Shown: in pieces, positions 10,010 through 22,076 of the stretch | How the letters are laid out: every line of letters begins with the position of its first letter | Position numbering within the stretch: position 1 is the first letter of the stretch | NCBI RefSeq assembly: GCF_050436995.1 | Contig: NC_134758.1 | Location: 11,767,597-11,831,596 of the forward strand | DNA from: Anticarsia gemmatalis | Taxonomy: Eukaryota; Arthropoda; Insecta; Lepidoptera; Erebidae | Direction of reading: 5' to 3' | DNA: 64,000 bases | The notes under the pieces: generated by a model | Databases searched by the model: none | The model's input: the letters and a program-made list of their open reading frames with translations, nothing else | Told to the model about the DNA's origin: nothing | Position numbers and translations under genes: made by a program

Positions 10010-12139
10010 TAAAATGCACTATAAATTCAGTTCGTTTGTCTTGTAAGTACTTGGGAGTGAAATTTATTCGCAAATTTATCTTTAAAAGGAATTTAATAAG
10101 TCTTCTTACTAAGTAATTGTTTCGTGGAGGTATTCTATCTTGTTTCCGTTTTATCTATTGGGTTTTGTTTACTTTTTCAAAGTCTTTGCAAAATAAAGAA
10201 TTGGCATTTAGACAACTTATTGACCTAATATTAAATGTATTGTATTTTCGTAAGTAAAAGTCATTTAAAGACATAAAAAAATGCTAGAAACAATGATTAT
10301 AATGTAAAATTATTCAGTCGTGCGAAACTATCTCATATCTTCTTATAGTTATCACTACAAAACGCATTTCAACAAACAGTCACTTTGCGAAAACTAAACG
10401 TAAATAATATACCATAAACAATTTAATTTTATTTCTAAGTTGAAAGCATGTTATAACAGTTTTCAGCCTACTTTATTATAGCTGCTTAGAACATGAAATA
10501 TATTTGTGAAACTATAAACGGATAATTTATATTCTGTTATGTGAAAACTATTTATTCTTAGCTGAAGAATTATTGAGAAAGACATGTTAACTTTTACTTA
10601 TATTTCAAAGCTGTTGAGAGTCAACTTGACAGTGTTATTGATAGAAAATTAGTTTCATAGCTTCATCTATACTTGGTGGTAGAGAAATTTTCGAGAAACT
10701 AGATACTAATTAAATAAATAAGTGCGTAATAAATGAATATGATACTTAGACTGACTTCGTTCGAAGTGTAGTCTATGTATAAAAGATTATAAGATGTTTT
10801 TTTAATAAAAATGATTGTTTTATGACATACGATTTGTTATAGTCCTATGTATCATTAGGTTTTTACAGAGATTTTCATTGAGTGGTGAAAAACTTTATTC
10901 TATAATGAAAAATAAACAATATTTAGTGTAATGACTCTCGCATTCCTTCATCGATTATTTTAAATGCAATAATCGTAAAGTATTGGTAGCCCTGTGTTGC
11001 AAGGCCGGTGAGGTCATTGTTTTATTCGTTCCGTCTCGCTCCGATTCACCACGCACTCGTACGCAGCGCACAACTTCTCAAAGAAACTTTTCAACCAAAC
11101 TTAGGTACATTTCTAATTCAGTTAAAAGTTGAAAGAATCAAAACGAAACTTACGTAAAACGAAACGTAATATTTTTTTATCGGAAATTGAAAAGAGTTTT
11201 GTTTGGTTAGGACTTTTATTTTCTTTCCTTTGCCAGCGTTGATGTTGTTGAAAAAAATATGGTTATTTTTGGTTGTTTATAAAAAGTTTGTGGAAATAAG
11301 GTTGTGCTTCGATGGTTTGGTCACAAACAGCCGGAGGGCAGGAAAGATTGGAGGAAAAAGATATGAGCAATATTTAATAGAGGGTTTCTTACATTGCATG
11401 ATCTGTTTGTTTTAGTACCTGAAACAAATAATATGATAAGTTATTAATATTGTAATATAATGTTTTTATTGTGTGCAAGAGTTTTTGTTTTCAGAAGGAC
11501 ATTTCTAATTTTCAGGAAATGTATCTACTCAAACTTTGATTGTTTTTAAAATATTTTATAAAACTTAAAACAAAGTTGTTAATATTTTTAAGAATAGAAC
11601 TTTAACATCGCAATGATATACGATCATTTCTATTAAAACACATTTATATTTCGTAACACCAATACATTATTATTTTATTCGTCCATTAACACGCGGACAT
11701 TAAAATTAAAAATATCTTCTAAGAAAATCTTGCGATATAAAATAAAAATGACAAATGCACAAGCAAAGAGGAATTATGACAGTGGTTCCTTTGCCTCGAC
11801 TTATATCCGAACGATAAATAAAAAGCGCGCGAAATGAGCTCATTAATTGCTGTACGCAGGCGCGCCACGTAATTTGAGCTGTCATCTAAAATGGCCGCTT
11901 GTGTGCAATACAGGAAAAATATATTTTCTAATAGAATTTATTATGGCATGCTTTTTTGTAATTCTTTGGAGTAATTAAAATTTTAATTGGTCTCCCAGGA
12001 AATTGTAGAGATAGTATCGGTATGCAGTTAATAAAAAGAAATAATCGTTTTCTGCATTCACGTAAGGTAGATTTAGACAGTAAAACAAATCTCTGAATAT
12101 AATTTATCTAGCTTATGAAGAATACGACAATACGTACCT
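10010..12139. other. Mostly AT-rich unique DNA with two CpG-richer blocks
   Basis: No gene found. Blocks at about 10985-11065 (CGTCTCGCTCCGATTCACC, CACGCACTCGTACGCAGCGC) and 11810-11900 (AAGCGCGCGAAATGAGCTC, GCAGGCGCGCCACGTAATTT, AAAATGGCCGCTTG) stand out against AT-rich flanks and are candidate regulatory islands. Confidence 0.4.
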
Positions 12140-12247
12140 ATGGATGTGAATGGGGTTAGGGAAGTTTGTAAGGATCGTACCAAGTGGCATTTTTTGGTCT
12201 CTGCCTCCCCTATAGGAAAAAGACGTGATATTATGTATGAATGAATA
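12140..12247 (+). repeat. Interspersed repeat R (non-LTR/SINE tail type)
   Basis: AAGTTTGTAAGGATCGTACC, CAAGTGGC, TTTTTTGGTCTCTGCCTCCC and AGACGTGATATTATGTATG form a unit recurring inverted at 16258-16352 and 56702-56776, with short pieces at 28243-28288 and 35498-35540. The ATGTATGAATGAAT end looks like a simple-sequence tail of a retroposed element, so I read it as a 3' portion. Confidence 0.6.
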
Positions 12248-13662
12248 CCTTTATAAGCTTTTGAGTAATTTACTAGATGACAACTTTACAGTTTTTTACA
12301 ACACTAACTTCATTTTTAAGTATAAAACCTTGCTTACCCCCTACTTGTAGATAGTGGACAGAAATTCTAAAGTAGAAAAGTAAGAACTAGAAAAACTAAG
12401 AACTAAAAGCGCTATTAAATTAACTAAATTGAATTACAACAGCGCTGCAAAACTTGCAGCAGCTGAATTAATCTTGTAAAGGATCCATAAAAAATAGGCA
12501 TTAACGAGCGGGACCGTTGCGAACGAAATTAGGTTAGAATGAATGGTACGATAGTCTCCTGACATTTTTTTTAAGGTACGGACCGCATGAATGAACCGTG
12601 AAAATCTCGTTGAGAAAATGTAATGGTCCATTGCGCGGACTACCTACCAGATGTCATGGCCTATTAAATACCCGAGGGTTGCCACTTTTGAAAATAAAAT
12701 GTGCCATTTACGTAAATAAATGGTAGATATTTTGTTAAATATTTTGCTTTGAGAAAGGTGTCTTTACATTTTTTCTGTTTTGGTAAAAGGTCAAGGACTT
12801 TGAGGTTATTATTTTGTGAAATAAAGATGTTAGGTGTAAATATGGTAGGTAGTTATGATTGTAAATTTAATTTCTTTATGGCGATATCTCGACAAGAATC
12901 ATGTTTTAATCATTTTAATGCCTGTTTGCATTATATTTAACACGTCATGTGATAATTTTAATAATTCATTATAGCTGGAAGAAAATCTGTTTTTCTTAAT
13001 ATTCCAAAGACTGCCAAGTTTATTTTTGGCATCAATCTGATCATGCCTAAAAATGAAGTCTCTCATAAGCATCGAATTAACATTCTGCATATAAATATTA
13101 TCATTAAGCTTTCTTTCGGAAGAGAAATTGTCTGAATTAATTCAGCTTATTTTTAAAACATGGCCGTAACGACATTCATAGTAACACTAAAAATTAAAAA
13201 CAAAAAACATTATTCCAGTGTTTCAAATATAGAACAGACAGAATAAAATATGACAACTAAATTCGCGCCAAAGCGAGTATGCAAGAGACAATTTTATACT
13301 TTTTTAAAAGCTGGAAAAAAGAGTATTAAATATATCGTTCATATTTCATAGAGCGTGGGTAGTATGATACATTGAAGCCCGCTTTACTACGCAGTGCAGA
13401 TTAAAGATTGCACTCTGATGGATGGAAATGGAAAAGCCTTGGGCACTGAGTAATAAGTTATAATAAATCCATAATTTTATACCCACATGATAAAGAAATT
13501 CTGACTGACTTTGTCTGTGTATATTTTTATTATACTTTACTGATATTAAAATATTATATGCGCAAGTTTGTAAGGATGGATGTATGGATGAACATAATTT
13601 TATGTATCCTTGCAACTCATTCAGTTAGGCTATTGAACAGATTTTAAGTCACTTTATTGCAA
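12248..13662. other. AT-rich stretch without recognised feature
   Basis: No gene or known repeat recognised in about 1.4 kb; short AT-rich frames only. Confidence 0.5.
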
Positions 13663-13725
13663 AAACTATTCTTCATCAGTTTCAGTTAAATAAACTATTT
13701 AACTGAAACTGATGAAGAATAGTTT
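13663..13725. repeat. Perfect hairpin, 29-bp stem and 5-base loop
   Basis: Positions 13663-13691 are the exact reverse complement of 13697-13725 around AAACT. The arms contain CTTCATCAGTTTCAG. No second copy was found. A perfect stem with a tiny loop points to a recent foldback or palindromic duplication; it does not look like a microRNA precursor. Confidence 0.92.
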
Positions 13726-14438
13726 AGGATTTGACGCGGATGAAGTCGCGAACAGAAGCAAGTAATGGTATATAATTGGGAAAGTTTTGTAAGGGATGAC
13801 ATCATCATATTTGTTTATTTCTTTTTGACGCATAAACTTCCAATACTATTGGTATAAAGGTTGTTCATAACTTGGAGAAACACTATGACTTGACTTAATA
13901 GTTTTATCCTGACAAATCTCTCTACGTTTACAAAATCTGTCTTTGTGTGAATCACACTCATATAAATCGTTTTAGTTTTTTTGAGATAAAAGAAGGGCAA
14001 AGAGACTTTACCTCAACAATTTTAGCATAGATTCTCAGTGCTTCAAAATATCTACGACTACGTATTCACAAACGAAGTCGCATGTTATTTTTGTATGAAA
14101 TAAAGATGACAGTCGCCGTTTATTTTACGCACATACGATATTGAATTTAATTGATACTATGATATGTGAGTGCATAATTTATTGGTAATTGACACGCATT
14201 CTCAATTGCCTCGTAAATGCATTGATACTGCAACAAATTGGTTTAATGGTGTCATGTTTGTGAAGTTATTTCTATCAAAATGTATGTTTCATATTTTGCA
14301 TAAAATAGTTTTATGATGCTGCTTTGACTTTAAAATGGGATTGTTTTTGGTTTTATCTAAACGAGAGTTAAATAATAATACGAATTTTGCCAGTTATGTC
14401 AACCAAATGAATTATATTTTTAATAGTTATAATACCAA
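13726..14438. other. AT-rich stretch without recognised feature
   Basis: GATGAAGTCGCGAACAGAAGC near 13739 resembles the 3' region of a Helitron-type repeat (GACGAAGTCGCGGGC) but no terminus was found. Nothing else recognised. Confidence 0.4.
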
Positions 14439-14513
14439 AGGACTTCGGGTGGATTGAACAACTTTGACACTAGGTTGACCACTAACCTGACGATTAGCAG
14501 AAGAAGAAGAATA
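14439..14513 (+). repeat. Non-LTR retroelement 3' tail, short copy
   Basis: ACTTCGGGTGGATTGAACAAC, TTTGACACTAGGTTGACCAC, then AGAAGAAGAAG. It matches the 3' end of the longer copies at 18921-19133 and 24549-24770. 5' truncation and the (GAA)n end are as expected for target-primed reverse transcription. Confidence 0.65.
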
Positions 14514-16257
14514 AATTTTAATGCTGAATTTCATAATATATGTGAACTATTTCTATTAACCGAATATGTGTTGAGCTTTAGAAAGCTGAATGATTTGCAG
14601 ATTATGTATTTCTGTTGCCGCTTCAATGACTAGTAAAAACTAAAACCTAGAATAAATAAATACTCTAGGGGGCCCCCATACAATAGACATCATTTGTTAT
14701 TTTCTAATAGTACTATCACAGTAAAATACTCCTTTTGAATTCATTCGAGACAGAACAACCGTATCGATTGCATGATAACGGTCAGCCATCTTTTACGCGC
14801 CAATTAATAATCCATAAACATCTGCTTAATCATACGTTTATTTTACAAATTTTTGTCCCGAGGCAACAGTAATTTAAGCATTGATGCCGATGCCGGCCAT
14901 ATTTCGCAATCACAAATGGCCGGTGGCTTCAATTAATTATTATTTAAATTGAAACATTGTACTTTATGTTTGCGAAATTATAATGGCGGACGATTGGCGT
15001 TAAAATCTTTTTCTTTGTTTGTATATGTGATTTGATAATATAATTTGAAATAAATAGTACTACATCTGACTTTTTAAATGAACCTCTCTTTTTCAAGAAA
15101 ATCAGTTAATTTGTGGTCAAAATCCTTTGTGTAAATCTTTATCAAACGACATCTGTCATCCTAAATCTTTTCCCACCAAAACATTTAAAATAGGAACAAC
15201 AAAAAATGTTGCAATATTTAAATTTTCAAAAGTTGCCAGAAGTTTTAATAAAGCACCGCTGCGTCGCGCAAGTTGCCAGTTCACTTCGAATAACGACTCA
15301 ATGAGGAACTCTCGCATCTTTTGGGAACACGAACAAACTCTTTTGAAAAGTTATTCTCTTTAAAAAAGGGGTTGACAATTTCAGTCTCTTTATATTTTAC
15401 TTTACATTGTGAACTTTATAAAGTTTTGAACTGGTCTAAGTTTTTAATACTTTTGGACTAAATAGTTAACTTAAAAAGTAAGCTATGCATAACTTAGAAA
15501 AGAGACTTTTCTTTGCTATGAAGAGGAATTGTGCCAAAACTAGTTAAACTTCTCTTTTCGTATGATAACTATTTATTGTCATAGAAACTTCTTTGTAAAG
15601 TAAAGGTATACTGCAAGTGACTCTCCCTAATTTTGTATGTCTCCTTGCATTATCTCGTCCCAATACATCATAACACATTCCCATGAAAGTGCAGACAATA
15701 AAAAAAACCATAACCAACACAAATTCACATAATTCTATTAATTTTCTCTAAAAATCAATAACATAACAACATAAGCTACGAATCGTGACGTGAAGAAACT
15801 CCATGTTCTTGTCTATGCCCACAATGAACGCGTGTGTTTTGACGTTCAAAGTAACGTAATTATCGTGCGAGATGGTTTCCTATCGTAGCCATAACCTGGG
15901 GCGATGGAACACTTATTCAAGCTTGTTAAGGATTTGCAATGAAATAGTGGGAAAATTGAGACTGTATTAAGTTTCAAACTAAAGAAACTAAGTTTAAACG
16001 AGAAGAAACGAGCTTGTCGAAGGTAGTTTATTTGTTATTCTGTGGTGTGGGATTGACTCATTGTTTGTAGAATGTATTCTGCAAACTACACGTAAGTCAT
16101 TTTTCAGGGGAGACAAATTGCAATTTCGTCTTTCGATTCTCTAGCCAATAACATCAAAATGTCAAAACTGCCAAAAATACTTACATGCGTGGTGATAGAA
16201 CTTAAAAAACGGAAGACGGTATGTTGACAAAGAAATAATATTGAAGCACACTTTATT
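14514..16257. other. Unique DNA; CpG/homeodomain-rich block 14745-15000
   Basis: No gene. The block 14745-15000 contains TTACGCGCCAATTAATAATC, GATGCCGATGCCGGCCATA, ATGGCCGGTGGC, CAATTAATTATTATTTAAA and AATGGCGGACGATTGGCG: clustered AATTA cores and GCCAT/ATGGC words in otherwise plain DNA. Another CpG-richer block lies at 15780-15910. Both are unproven regulatory candidates. Confidence 0.4.
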
Positions 16258-16352
16258 AGATATTACTATTATAGGGGTAGGCAGTGTCCAAAGAACGCCA
16301 CTTGGAATGTTTCTTACAAACTTCCCTTGTCTCATTAACATCCATACATATT
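16258..16352 (-). repeat. Interspersed repeat R, inverted copy
   Basis: AGGGGTAGGCAGTGTCCAAA, GAACGCCACTTGGAATG and TTTCTTACAAACTTCCC are the reverse complement of the repeat R unit at 12140-12247. Confidence 0.55.
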
Positions 16353-16704
16353 GTCAATCTACATATATAAGGTATATAGATGAACATATAAGGAAAACAT
16401 GTATAGACCTGAATGAAATACGCTTTGTGTAGACGTAAAAATCGATCGCAATTAATTTTGAATATGGCCTATTTTAGTGTATTTAGTTGCATGAACGGTA
16501 TTAGAAAATTTCTGATCATTGACCCAAAAAATATTGGTTTTGTAAGTTAAACAAAGTTTCTTTAATTTCTTACAAAAATATACACAAAAAGCATAAAAAT
16601 CCGAGTGCAGAATATCATGGCAGATAATTTGGTGTGCAGCGAACACCCCGGGCGGGTAAGCAAACAAAACGACTGGTGATTGCCGGCCGCAGATGATATG
16701 ATTG

Positions 16705-16809
16705 CTCGAGCGGACCTAGGATACTACCCTGCGGCACACCGGCGTTCTGAAACTTTAGCTCAACTAATATCTGAGAACTGATACGTGTTATGGCTAGCTT
16801 TGATTTCTG
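16705..16809 (-). pseudogene. Relic of a non-LTR retrotransposon reverse transcriptase
   Basis: On the minus strand a 35-codon frame encodes, at 16740-16711, the decapeptide GVPQGSILGP, preceded by residues ending KFQNA. The A-GVPQGSxLGPL block is a hallmark of the reverse transcriptase domain of jockey/CR1/I-type LINEs. Upstream the frame is open until a TAG at 16810-16812. Downstream of GPLE the protein similarity stops at once and no YADD box is found, so this is a tiny 5'- and 3'-truncated relic. The motif is read directly; the clade is not resolved. Confidence 0.7.
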
Positions 16810-16812
16810 CTA

Positions 16813-17310
16813 TTAAATGGGAGTAAGGAAGTGTTTTGTTTGAAACTAGGTTTCAGATTAAATTACAATGTAAGTGATTTAGGTTTTCGAAAGCCTTTTG
16901 TAGTCTTGCGCTATGAGTAAGCTTGATGCAACAATACCTTTTTTTTTATTAATGACTGGCTTTGTTGAAACGTTTGCAAACTTGATTAGTGCACTGATGA
17001 TTAAATCGGTAGAAGTATGTTTCAAAAAAATATAATTTACAAATGTGCTTTTAAAATCGCAAAAGTAAGTTCGTGGAATATTACTATTAAACTATAAATA
17101 TCTAGTACACGAATTATTCATAGTTGAATCGTAAATAACAATGAAATCCTTTTTAAACCGTGGATTATATCATAAATTCCCTTCAGACAGTTTTGGGTTA
17201 GGCTTTTGACATCATGCTACGTGGAATATTAAAGTTATTTTCCAACCTACTGAAGCAACTAGAGCTGCTTACTCTATTTTTAGTTAAAAGTATTACAAAC
17301 TTTTTTTGAC
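16813..17310. other. AT-rich stretch without recognised feature
   Basis: No gene or repeat recognised. It may include decayed upstream LINE sequence. Confidence 0.45.
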
Positions 17311-17470
17311 TGCCACCGTAGCGCAGTGGTTTATGTTGCCACGCCGAGGTCGTGGGTTTGATTCCCATACGGAACAATAATTTGTGCGATCCACAAAGAG
17401 AATCTTGAGTAGATGTCTGACGTCGTTTTTGCGATGCGTCAACGCAACTCAGTCGCTTTGCCCCCTAATT
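17311..17470 (+). repeat. SINE family A with complete tRNA-like head
   Basis: TGCCACCGTAGCGCAGTGG is the box A region and GTGGGTTTGATTCCCAT the box B region, with CACGCCGAGGTC between. ATTTGTGCGATCCACAAA follows as in other family A copies. The body beyond about 17400 (GACGTCGTTTTTGCGATGCG) differs from the other copies, suggesting a subfamily or chimaera. Confidence 0.72.
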
Positions 17471-17768
17471 TTTGTTTATAGTCTATCACCTGGAATAACA
17501 CAAAGGATGCCTTTTACAGCTTTTAAAGTGGAAAAAATCATGGGCAGAAGCTTTACTGCATAATTAAACTTATCGTATTAAAATAATGGAGATATTTCGA
17601 AAACATTTGTTTCAGTGAAACCGTGATCGCTTTGGGCCGTTTCACCATTTAAAATAGTTCCGATCGTTAAGTAAAATCGTGGTATATTTCACTTATCTTT
17701 TAACGCTTTGCGATTATGGGATTGGTACAGTTTTAAACGGTATTGTATACAGAACTATTGGGAATATT

Positions 17769-17862
17769 ATCACGTTTTACTGAACGAAGCCACGAGTATG
17801 AACATTGTAGTGATTTTAACTACGTTTTGCTGAACGAAGCAATAAACATTATAGTGATTTTA
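17769..17862. repeat. Imperfect tandem duplication, unit about 45-50 bp
   Basis: ACGTTTTACTGAACGAAGCC and ATTGTAGTGATTTTA (first unit) recur as ACGTTTTGCTGAACGAAGC and ATTATAGTGATTTTA (second). The second unit lacks the GAGTATG segment. Confidence 0.7.
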
Positions 17863-17924
17863 TACAATATATAGATAATCTAATTACGCTACCAAAATAC
17901 AATTCCTCTTCTAAATGAGTAGCT

Positions 17925-18065
17925 TATACCTGTGACTTCGTCCGCGTAAAATGGTCATAAACGATATGTGAACTTAATGTCATTAAAATCTGTTAAGTAT
18001 TTTTTGCGTGAAAGAGTAACAAACATACTTACATACAGTAAATCTTTCTTTTTTATAATAGTTTA
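17925..18065 (-). repeat. Decayed Helitron-type repeat (third family)
   Basis: TGACTTCGTCCGCGTAAAA at the left and GCGTGAAAGAGTAACAAAC toward the right resemble, inverted, a common moth Helitron-type repeat. The CTAG end is absent and the right end has decayed. Related pieces occur at 40537, 45225, 53898, 56078 and 59607, all in this orientation. Confidence 0.42.
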
Positions 18066-18569
18066 GACATTAATTATAAATTTTAGAACATCGAGTGACT
18101 TAGTAGATAGCTTTCAAAAAAATACATAATTGGTATTTTCATTAAAATTCTAGTCTTTTTTAATTATTTTGATGAATTTATTTAGTTACCCTACTTTTAT
18201 TTATTCATCTGTCAACAGTTACATTATTAACTAATTTTGAGGTTATTATACAGTACTTTTATAGTTAAAAATTTAGTAATAAAAATGATTGCTTTATTAG
18301 TTTGATTACAAACCCGTCATAATTATACGAATGTTTTGGACAATTAAATTGAATCAATGATTAAATTGATTTCCGTAGATTAAATACAAGTTTGCTACCG
18401 ACAACAGTTTAATCACTAAACAAATGAGTAAATTGGAGTAGATTAAACAAATCACATTAATTGCTATCTTAATGAGTTGTCAGATAAACAGTCCTGATAT
18501 TTTTAAGCTTTAGGATCAGCTTACACAGACACGCAAAACGACGCTGCGCACACACATTTTTTTTAAGGA
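18066..18569. other. AT-rich stretch without recognised feature
   Basis: No gene or repeat recognised. Confidence 0.5.
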
Positions 18570-18772
18570 CAACTCCCGCTCTATGAATTGCTTTTGTGTC
18601 GCGGGTACTTTTACAAACGTGTAAACTACGGACACAAAGTATAACTAGATCTGAAGCAATTATTTGTGGATCGCGCAAATAAATAAATGTTCCGTGTGCG
18701 AAATAAAAACCCATGAACCCCCGATGCAACGGTAGCGGCTTAGCGACCTTATCCACAGCGCCACAGTGGCAG
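18570..18772 (-). repeat. SINE family A, nearly full length, diverged
   Basis: Read on the minus strand it has a diverged head (GCCACTGTGGCGCTGTGG region), then ATTTGCGCGATCCACAAATA, a TTGCTTCAGATC stretch, ACTTTGTGTCCGTAG and a tail ending GCGGGAGTT. The head is more mutated than the body. Open frames across it are chance. Confidence 0.75.
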
Positions 18773-18920
18773 TCGATTTCAAGAGAGATTCAAAATATAT
18801 TTTCATTTTTTATGCAAAAAGATACACACGCTACGCGGCGTGTCGCTGCACGTCTTGGCGAATTCTATGTTCTCAGGAAGAAATGTGTCGTACTGCCTCG
18901 GAGGCGCCCATAGCCAGTTG
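18773..18920. other. CpG-rich link between two retroelements
   Basis: ACGCTACGCGGCGTGTCGC and GTACTGCCTCGGAGGCGCCC occupy the gap between the SINE and the LINE tail. It is probably part of one of these insertions, but no second copy is available to test this. Confidence 0.35.
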
Positions 18921-19133
18921 CGTTAAGCAAACCTTGGCGAGATCATTCTATAGATGGGTAACCGCATAGTGGTATTTGAACTGGGCGTCCCCGTGCTTCG
19001 GAGGGCACGTAAAAAGTCGGTCCCGGTTGTGGTCAATCAAGATAATAGTCATTAAGCCACGTCAAAGGCCTTCAGGCGGCTTAAACAACTTTGACACTAG
19101 GTTGACCACTAACCATACGATAAGAAGAAGAAG
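18921..19133 (+). repeat. Non-LTR retroelement 3' tail, long copy
   Basis: TTAAGCAAACCTTGGCGAG, GTATTTGAACTGGGCGTC, GTGCTTCGGAGGGCACG, AGTCGGTCCCGGTTG and TTTGACACTAGGTTGACCAC end in AAGAAGAAGAAG. The same order recurs at 24549-24770; ends only at 14439 and 43859. The (AAG)n terminus and variable 5' truncation indicate a LINE 3' untranslated region or a SINE borrowing it. No reverse transcriptase frame is attached. Confidence 0.68.
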
Positions 19134-20918
19134 CCTACGACTTTAAGAAGCCACGCGGCCAGGCGCCTTTACCGTCCTCTTCAAGTATCGCCGCGTCGCG
19201 TCGGGTCTGGGTGTGAGCTGACCTTTAGTAATGAAGTTTCGAGATTAAAACAATTCTCTGTATACAAGAGGTTGCTAATCAGAAAAGCCGACAAATAAAA
19301 GCCATTTTGCATCTCATTTGATCCCTATTACCTTACTAATAGAGGTTAATGTCGTGTAAATCGGTGGTGAGTTCCTAGTAATGGATAAAACATGCCGCGT
19401 CTATTAAGGTGCCGTCGTAAAAATGGATAATGTCCAGTGCAAAGGGAATGTTTTTCAAAGCAACTTGAGTATGCAATTAGAAAAAGATTTGATTACGATT
19501 TTCAACTCTATCGTTTTGTAATAAAGTTGATAATGAAATGAGGGTGGCAATGAGTCTGTAAGTAAGTTGGTAGGTTGGAACAATGAAAGTACAGAGTTCT
19601 GTGAAAGTTTGTGTCTGAAGTTTTTATGTCTATGGCCGAGTAACTTAACGAAGTTGAAATCTTACGTCTTAAGATTGGAGAGATAAAATCTTAAAGAGAC
19701 ATTAAGTTGTGATAAGACTGCATTAATGATAATGTTTAATTTGATTTTAAACCTGAATGATGTCGTCCTGATTATGTTTGATGTTGGTAATTTATATTTC
19801 CGTTTCAGGGTGGTCTGTAATATCGGTCTTATTATTTCCTCGAGGCGAACAGAAGTGTATTACACCTTCATTTTCCAAGTAATTTGTGACAAACCGGTCG
19901 CTCACTGGAAAGTGTGTGTATCTGACAAATTAAAGTGCAGCTGTTAGTAATAGACTTGTCACAGTTATTTATAAGAAAGACGCAAACTTTATTACATTTA
20001 TCGAGAACTATGTTGCATGTAACTCTTAGCAGAATCATTTGAATTTTGAACAAGATAATTAGGATTTTATGATTTTTTTCAATAATAAAAATGTTGTTCA
20101 TAATAAATATTCTCGCAAAAATCCACGAAATAATAATGGATTTGAGTAAACCCATTGCTAACCCAATCCTGGGGAAGCATTTATTCCAGAAATAAGTAAA
20201 GGCCTTTAAAATCTTGCAACTTAAATAACTTTCGAACAGCAAGCAGACTATTTTGAGAAATCATAATATGGCGACAAGATTATCGAATTTGACACTTGAA
20301 TAAAATCGAGTGAAACGGGACATCGAGATAAACATTAATACGAATGAGAGAACGATGTCTTAATTTAACAACGTAAGAGCAATTTGCTTCAAAAATAAAC
20401 GTTAACATTAAATTTAACTCGGGGAATGCTTCACGCATTCTCGATGGCTGATCCAGAGACAAGAATCGAATAAAAATAAATCGAGAATCGAGACAATCGA
20501 GTCGAGCATCGACTCATTGTAAATATTCCGCCGTAACCGGATGGCAACATTGTTTTTTGCTGGTTTTTTTGTTTATTTCTTTTAAAATAAAAGCTTCATC
20601 TGACGCTTGAATGGATTGTGTTTCCGATTCAGCGAGCATCGATGAGGTTTTGACGATACTTTTTAGTGTTTCGTTTTAGTGTTGGTAGGTATTTCTCGAA
20701 AATACATTTCACGTTAATTTTAGGCTTAGAACAAATTCAATTATTAACTGATAATTATATTCTCTTATTTCAAAGTTACGCAAGTAGATAAATTTACAAT
20801 TTTACACACTTTTTGATTTTCATCACCGAAACACTTTTTAGACATTTAAAAAAACGAAATAAGTACTTTTTTTTAAATTAATAGGTGCTTTATTCAAAAT
20901 TTTTGAACAGCTAAAATA
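19134..20918. other. Unique DNA with CpG-richer blocks; no gene
   Basis: 19140-19215 is CpG-rich (GAAGCCACGCGGCCAGGCGC, ATCGCCGCGTCGCGTCGGG). 20468-20560 has repeated ATCGA words and the short palindrome GAGTCGAGCATCGACTC. The 124-codon minus frame at 19868-20242 is AT-rich and domain-less, and is treated as chance. Confidence 0.45.
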
Positions 20919-21072
20919 CGATCATCTGGTTCTCAACTAAGCACAGCTTGTTCTGTGGTAACCAGGTTACTGATAAACATACAACCAGACTTCATCACCC
21001 AAATATTTCTGGGATTCGAACCCGCCACACTTGTCAAGGTGACCACATAAACCACTGCGCCAAACACGCAGT
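20919..21072 (-). repeat. SINE family B, truncated copy
   Basis: On the minus strand the tRNA-like head (TTTGGCGCAGTGGTTTATG, then GGCGGGTTCGAATCCCAG) is followed by a shortened body ending AGTTGAGAACCAGATG. Compared with 29988-30241 it lacks about 100 bases of body. Confidence 0.75.
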
Positions 21073-22076
21073 TAATAACAACAAAGAACTTCAAAACAAA
21101 TGGTTCCAATAACATCTTCGTCTTCAATGAAAACATTAAATGATCGTTTAGCCGTTATCTGATCTCGGGTCAAATGAACCGTTAGATAGCTTATTGAAAC
21201 ACCCTCACCGGACAAGGGGTGGATAAGTGATGGGTATACTTCACACCTTTTTTCGAGTTGTTTTGTTTTATTGGTAAGATGATATGGATGATGCGATTAG
21301 AGATAGTTTTAGTAGATTTAGGGAAGGTTTGAAGTGGGGAGATCAAACGCTATCGCTGTTTGAGTGTTTTTATGCTTTGATTTTGTCGTAATCTACAGCA
21401 AATAAATAAATATTATTAAGAGTTGAAACAAAGAACATCAGAAAGTCATGGTGTTCGGAAATTCTTAGAAGTATAATTTAATAAGTGTAAGTTTTCTAAA
21501 TTGGTTTATATGTTTAATAGTTTTGAGCAATTATGTTTGAGTTATTACAAACTTGCGAACTGCGTCATATAATTTTATGGGATTATCTCCCTCGCACTAC
21601 TTACATTACTACATTTCTATTATTGTTCTGATTTAAACACATGTATTTCTCACGTTTATAATGATCCAAATATAATAATTGCCATATTTTACTGGTCAAT
21701 CTATTGTTTTTTTATTGATCAAGTATAACAATCATAGAATAACAACCAGAAAACAGGCGCAACAGACCTTTTCCCTACTACGAAAGAAATTGAAACCCAA
21801 CAATTTCATCATCATGATAAAACCTTATCCACACAAAATCTGCCACGTTATCTATCAGATAAATAACGTAACACTTATCTATAATTCATAAACATAAGTC
21901 TCCGCGACGCGACATTATTCAATTACTCGATACTCCGCAAATTATAGTGTCGAGTGTTGCAGACGATCATTTGTCATTATTACACCATTTTGTTGTACGA
22001 CACTATGAGTTAACACAATGTATCTGTGTTCTAGATATTGATTTGGCCATAATAATAATTAAAAAATATAATAATA
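21073..22076. other. AT-rich stretch without recognised feature
   Basis: No gene or repeat recognised in about 1 kb. Confidence 0.5.

Noticed and set aside
13663..13725. microRNA precursor
   Set aside because: The stem is perfectly paired with a 5-base loop and lacks the mismatches and loop size of insect pre-miRNAs; no known mature sequence recognised.
17311..17400. tRNA gene on the plus strand
   Set aside because: Same SINE family A head; cloverleaf arms do not pair convincingly.
19868..20242. 124-codon minus-strand open frame
   Set aside because: AT-rich, I/L/K/N-rich translation without domain, repeat or conserved motif; expected by chance in DNA of this composition.
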